Shown: one piece after another, positions 4,806 through 6,323 of the stretch
Layout of the letters: each line of letters starts with the position of its first letter
Position numbering within the stretch: position 1 is the stretch's first letter
Assembly: GCA_044341625.1 (NCBI GenBank)
Contig: JBIIRI010000183.1
Coordinates: 1-6,323, forward strand
Length of the DNA: 6,323 nt
From: Falsiroseomonas sp044341625
Lineage (GTDB): Bacteria; Pseudomonadota; Alphaproteobacteria; Acetobacterales; Acetobacteraceae
Direction of reading: 5' to 3'
Position numbers and translations under genes: made by a program
The notes under the pieces: generated by a model
Told to the model about the DNA's origin: nothing
The model's database searches: none
The model's input: only the letters and a program-made list of their open reading frames with translations

Positions 4806-6323
4806 ATGGAACCGGGCAGCCGGCCGGGCTGGAACAGCCTGCCGCAGATGATGCTGGAACTGGCGGTGGCACGGCAGGGGAAGCCGATGCTCCGCCATTG
4901 GCAGGCCGGCGCCTGGCGCAGCGTGACCTGGGGCGAATTCGCCCATCGGGTCGCCGCCGTCGCGGCCGGGCTACGCGCCGCCGGGATCGGCCCGGGCGAC
5001 CGGGTGCTGCTGGTCAGCGAGAACCGGCCGGAATTCCTCATCGCCGACACTGGCTTGATGGCCATCGGCGCCGTCACCGTGCCGACCTACACCACCAACA
5101 CGCCGGCCGACCACGCGCATATCCTGCGCGATTCGGGCGCCCGGGTCGCCATCGTCTCCACCTCCGCCCTGGCCGCGCAGGTGCGGCAGGCGGCGGCGCT
5201 GGCCGGTGGGCTCGACCTGCTGGTCACGATGGAGCCCGTCCCCGCCGATGGCGCGCGCGTGATCCCCTGGACAGAGTTGGAGGCGACGCCGGCCGATCTC
5301 GGCCTGCTGCGCGCCGAGGCCGAGCAGATCCCCCCCGGCCGCCTCGCCTGCCTGATCTACACCTCCGGCACCGGCGGGGCGCCGAAGGGGGTGATGCTGC
5401 CGCATCGCGCCATGCTGTCGAACCGGGAGGGTGTGGCGACCATCGCCGACAAGCTGCGGCTGGAGGGCGAGACATACCTGTCCTTCCTGCCGCTATCGCA
5501 CAGCTACGAGCACACGGTGGGCGGCTTCCTGCTGCCATCGATGGGCGTCGAGGTGGTCTATTCGCGCGGCGCCGACCGGATCGCCGCCGAGTTCCAGGAA
5601 ATCCGCCCCGCCGTCGTCACCGCCGTCCCTCGCCTGTTCGAGGTGCTGCGCGCGCGCATCCTGGCCGGCGTCGAGAAGGAAGGCGGGCTGAAGGAAAAAC
5701 TGTTCCACCGCGCGCTCGCGCTCGGGCTTCGGCGGATGGATGGCCCGCCGCTCGGGCTGCTGGAACGGGTGCAGGATGCGGTGCTGGACCGGCTGGTGCG
5801 GCAGAAGGTGCGCCAGCGCTTCGGCGGGCGGCTGCAGGCGATGGTCTCGGGCGGGGCGCGGCTCGACCCCGATCTGTCGGGCTTCTTCCTGGCGCTCGGC
5901 CTGCCGGTGATCCAGGGCTATGGCCAGACCGAGGCCGGGCCGGTGGTCAGCGTCAACATGCCCTGGAACAACCACCGCGCCACGGTCGGCCCGCCGCTCC
6001 CCGGCGTCGAGATCCGGCTGGCCGAGGATGGCGAGCTCTGCATCCGCGGCGACCTCGTCATGGATGGCTATTGGAACCAGCCGGCGGCAACGGACGCCGC
6101 GATCCGCGACGGCTGGCTGCACACCGGCGATGTCGCGGAGCTGTCGGAGGGGCGCATCCGCATCACCGACCGCAAGCGCGACTTCATCAAGACGCTGGGC
6201 GGCGACATGGTGAGCCCCGCCAAGATCGAATCCCTGCTGATGGCGGAAGCCGAGATCCACCAGGCGGTCGCCGCCGGGGAAGGCCAGCCCGGCATCGTGG
6301 CGCTGCTGGTCCCAGCCGACGGC
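4806..6323 (+). CDS. Long-chain fatty acid-CoA ligase, AMP-forming (3' end outside window)
   Basis: The first 506 residues of an acyl-adenylating enzyme that activates a fatty acid with ATP and loads it onto CoA, feeding beta-oxidation or lipid synthesis. ANL-superfamily motifs are in order: the phosphate-binding loop YTSGTGGAPKG (185-195); FLPLSHSYEHT (227-237), typical of the long-chain FadD/COG1022 group; GYGQTEAGP (371-379), the adenine/acyl-site motif; HTGDVAEL (439-446), whose Asp binds ribose; and hinge DRKRDFIKTLGGDMVSP (455-471). The frame is open to the last base; about 80-100 residues, including the catalytic A10 lysine, should lie beyond the edge. The start is uncertain: ATG 4806 has GGGGA ten bases upstream, while an in-frame ATG at 4761, directly after a TGA, would add 15 residues. 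I prefer 4806 because the extra residues look non-conserved and 4761 lies inside the candidate promoter of the divergent operon. Substrate chain length cannot be read from sequence. Confidence 0.92.
   Translation, partial: MEPGSRPGWNSLPQMMLELAVARQGKPMLRHWQAGAWRSVTWGEFAHRVAAVAAGLRAAGIGPGDRVLLVSENRPEFLIADTGLMAIGAVTVPTYTTNTPADHAHILRDSGARVAIVSTSALAAQVRQAAALAGGLDLLVTMEPVPADGARVIPWTELEATPADLGLLRAEAEQIPPGRLACLIYTSGTGGAPKGVMLPHRAMLSNREGVATIADKLRLEGETYLSFLPLSHSYEHTVGGFLLPSMGVEVVYSRGADRIAAEFQEIRPAVVTAVPRLFEVLRARILAGVEKEGGLKEKLFHRALALGLRRMDGPPLGLLERVQDAVLDRLVRQKVRQRFGGRLQAMVSGGARLDPDLSGFFLALGLPVIQGYGQTEAGPVVSVNMPWNNHRATVGPPLPGVEIRLAEDGELCIRGDLVMDGYWNQPAATDAAIRDGWLHTGDVAELSEGRIRITDRKRDFIKTLGGDMVSPAKIESLLMAEAEIHQAVAAGEGQPGIVALLVPADG

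Noticed and set aside
4684..4872. 63-residue N-terminal extension of the peptidase from ATG 4872
   Set aside because: It is Pro/Gly/Ala-rich, resembles no known domain or signal peptide, overlaps the divergent ligase start and would span the candidate promoter.
5493..6260. A 255-codon minus-strand frame antisense to the ligase
   Set aside because: The plus strand here encodes an uninterrupted acyl-CoA ligase with all expected motifs; the antisense product is a compositional shadow.
1..6323. A complete new defence or mobile system
   Set aside because: Apart from the partial AAA+/WYL pair, all genes are familiar chromosomal families. There is no integrase, transposase, nuclease, toxin, repeat array or compositional break.

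Overview
The window is GC-rich (about 70% by eye), densely coding DNA with strong third-position G/C bias. Protein styles suggest an alphaproteobacterium, possibly a Roseomonas-like member of the Acetobacteraceae. That placement is an inference from GC content, the gene families and a rhizobial-type promoter motif; no marker gene is present to prove it.

Layout: (1) bases 1-423, plus strand: the C-terminal part of an AAA+ ATPase, cut by the left edge just before its Walker B motif. (2) 488-1495, plus strand: a WYL-domain transcriptional regulator with an N-terminal helix-turn-helix, 64 bp behind the ATPase and probably co-transcribed. (3) 1495-1516: a GC-rich hairpin in the 27-bp gap between convergent genes, a probable shared terminator. 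(4) 1523-2884, minus strand: an ABC1/UbiB (AarF)-family atypical kinase. (5) 2881 to about 4683, minus strand: a PepF-type M3 zinc oligoendopeptidase. The peptidase is upstream, and its TGA stop overlaps the kinase ATG in an ATGA junction, so the two form a translationally coupled operon. (6) 4684-4805: a divergent control region with a good candidate promoter for the minus-strand operon. (7) 4806 to the right edge, plus strand: most of a long-chain fatty acid-CoA ligase (AMP-forming), open at the window end.

The genes fall into three transcription units. The peptidase/kinase pair looks like chromosomal housekeeping: peptide turnover plus a kinase-like ATPase of the family that supports ubiquinone synthesis. 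The ligase activates fatty acids for beta-oxidation or lipid synthesis. The AAA+/WYL pair is the least understood part. WYL proteins often regulate stress or defence genes, but nothing else here resembles a defence system. I see no tRNA, rRNA, CRISPR array, insertion sequence or phage gene, and no convincing new system. The points most worth following up are the AAA+/WYL pair, the altered KxGQ motif of the kinase, and the coupled peptidase/kinase operon with its promoter.
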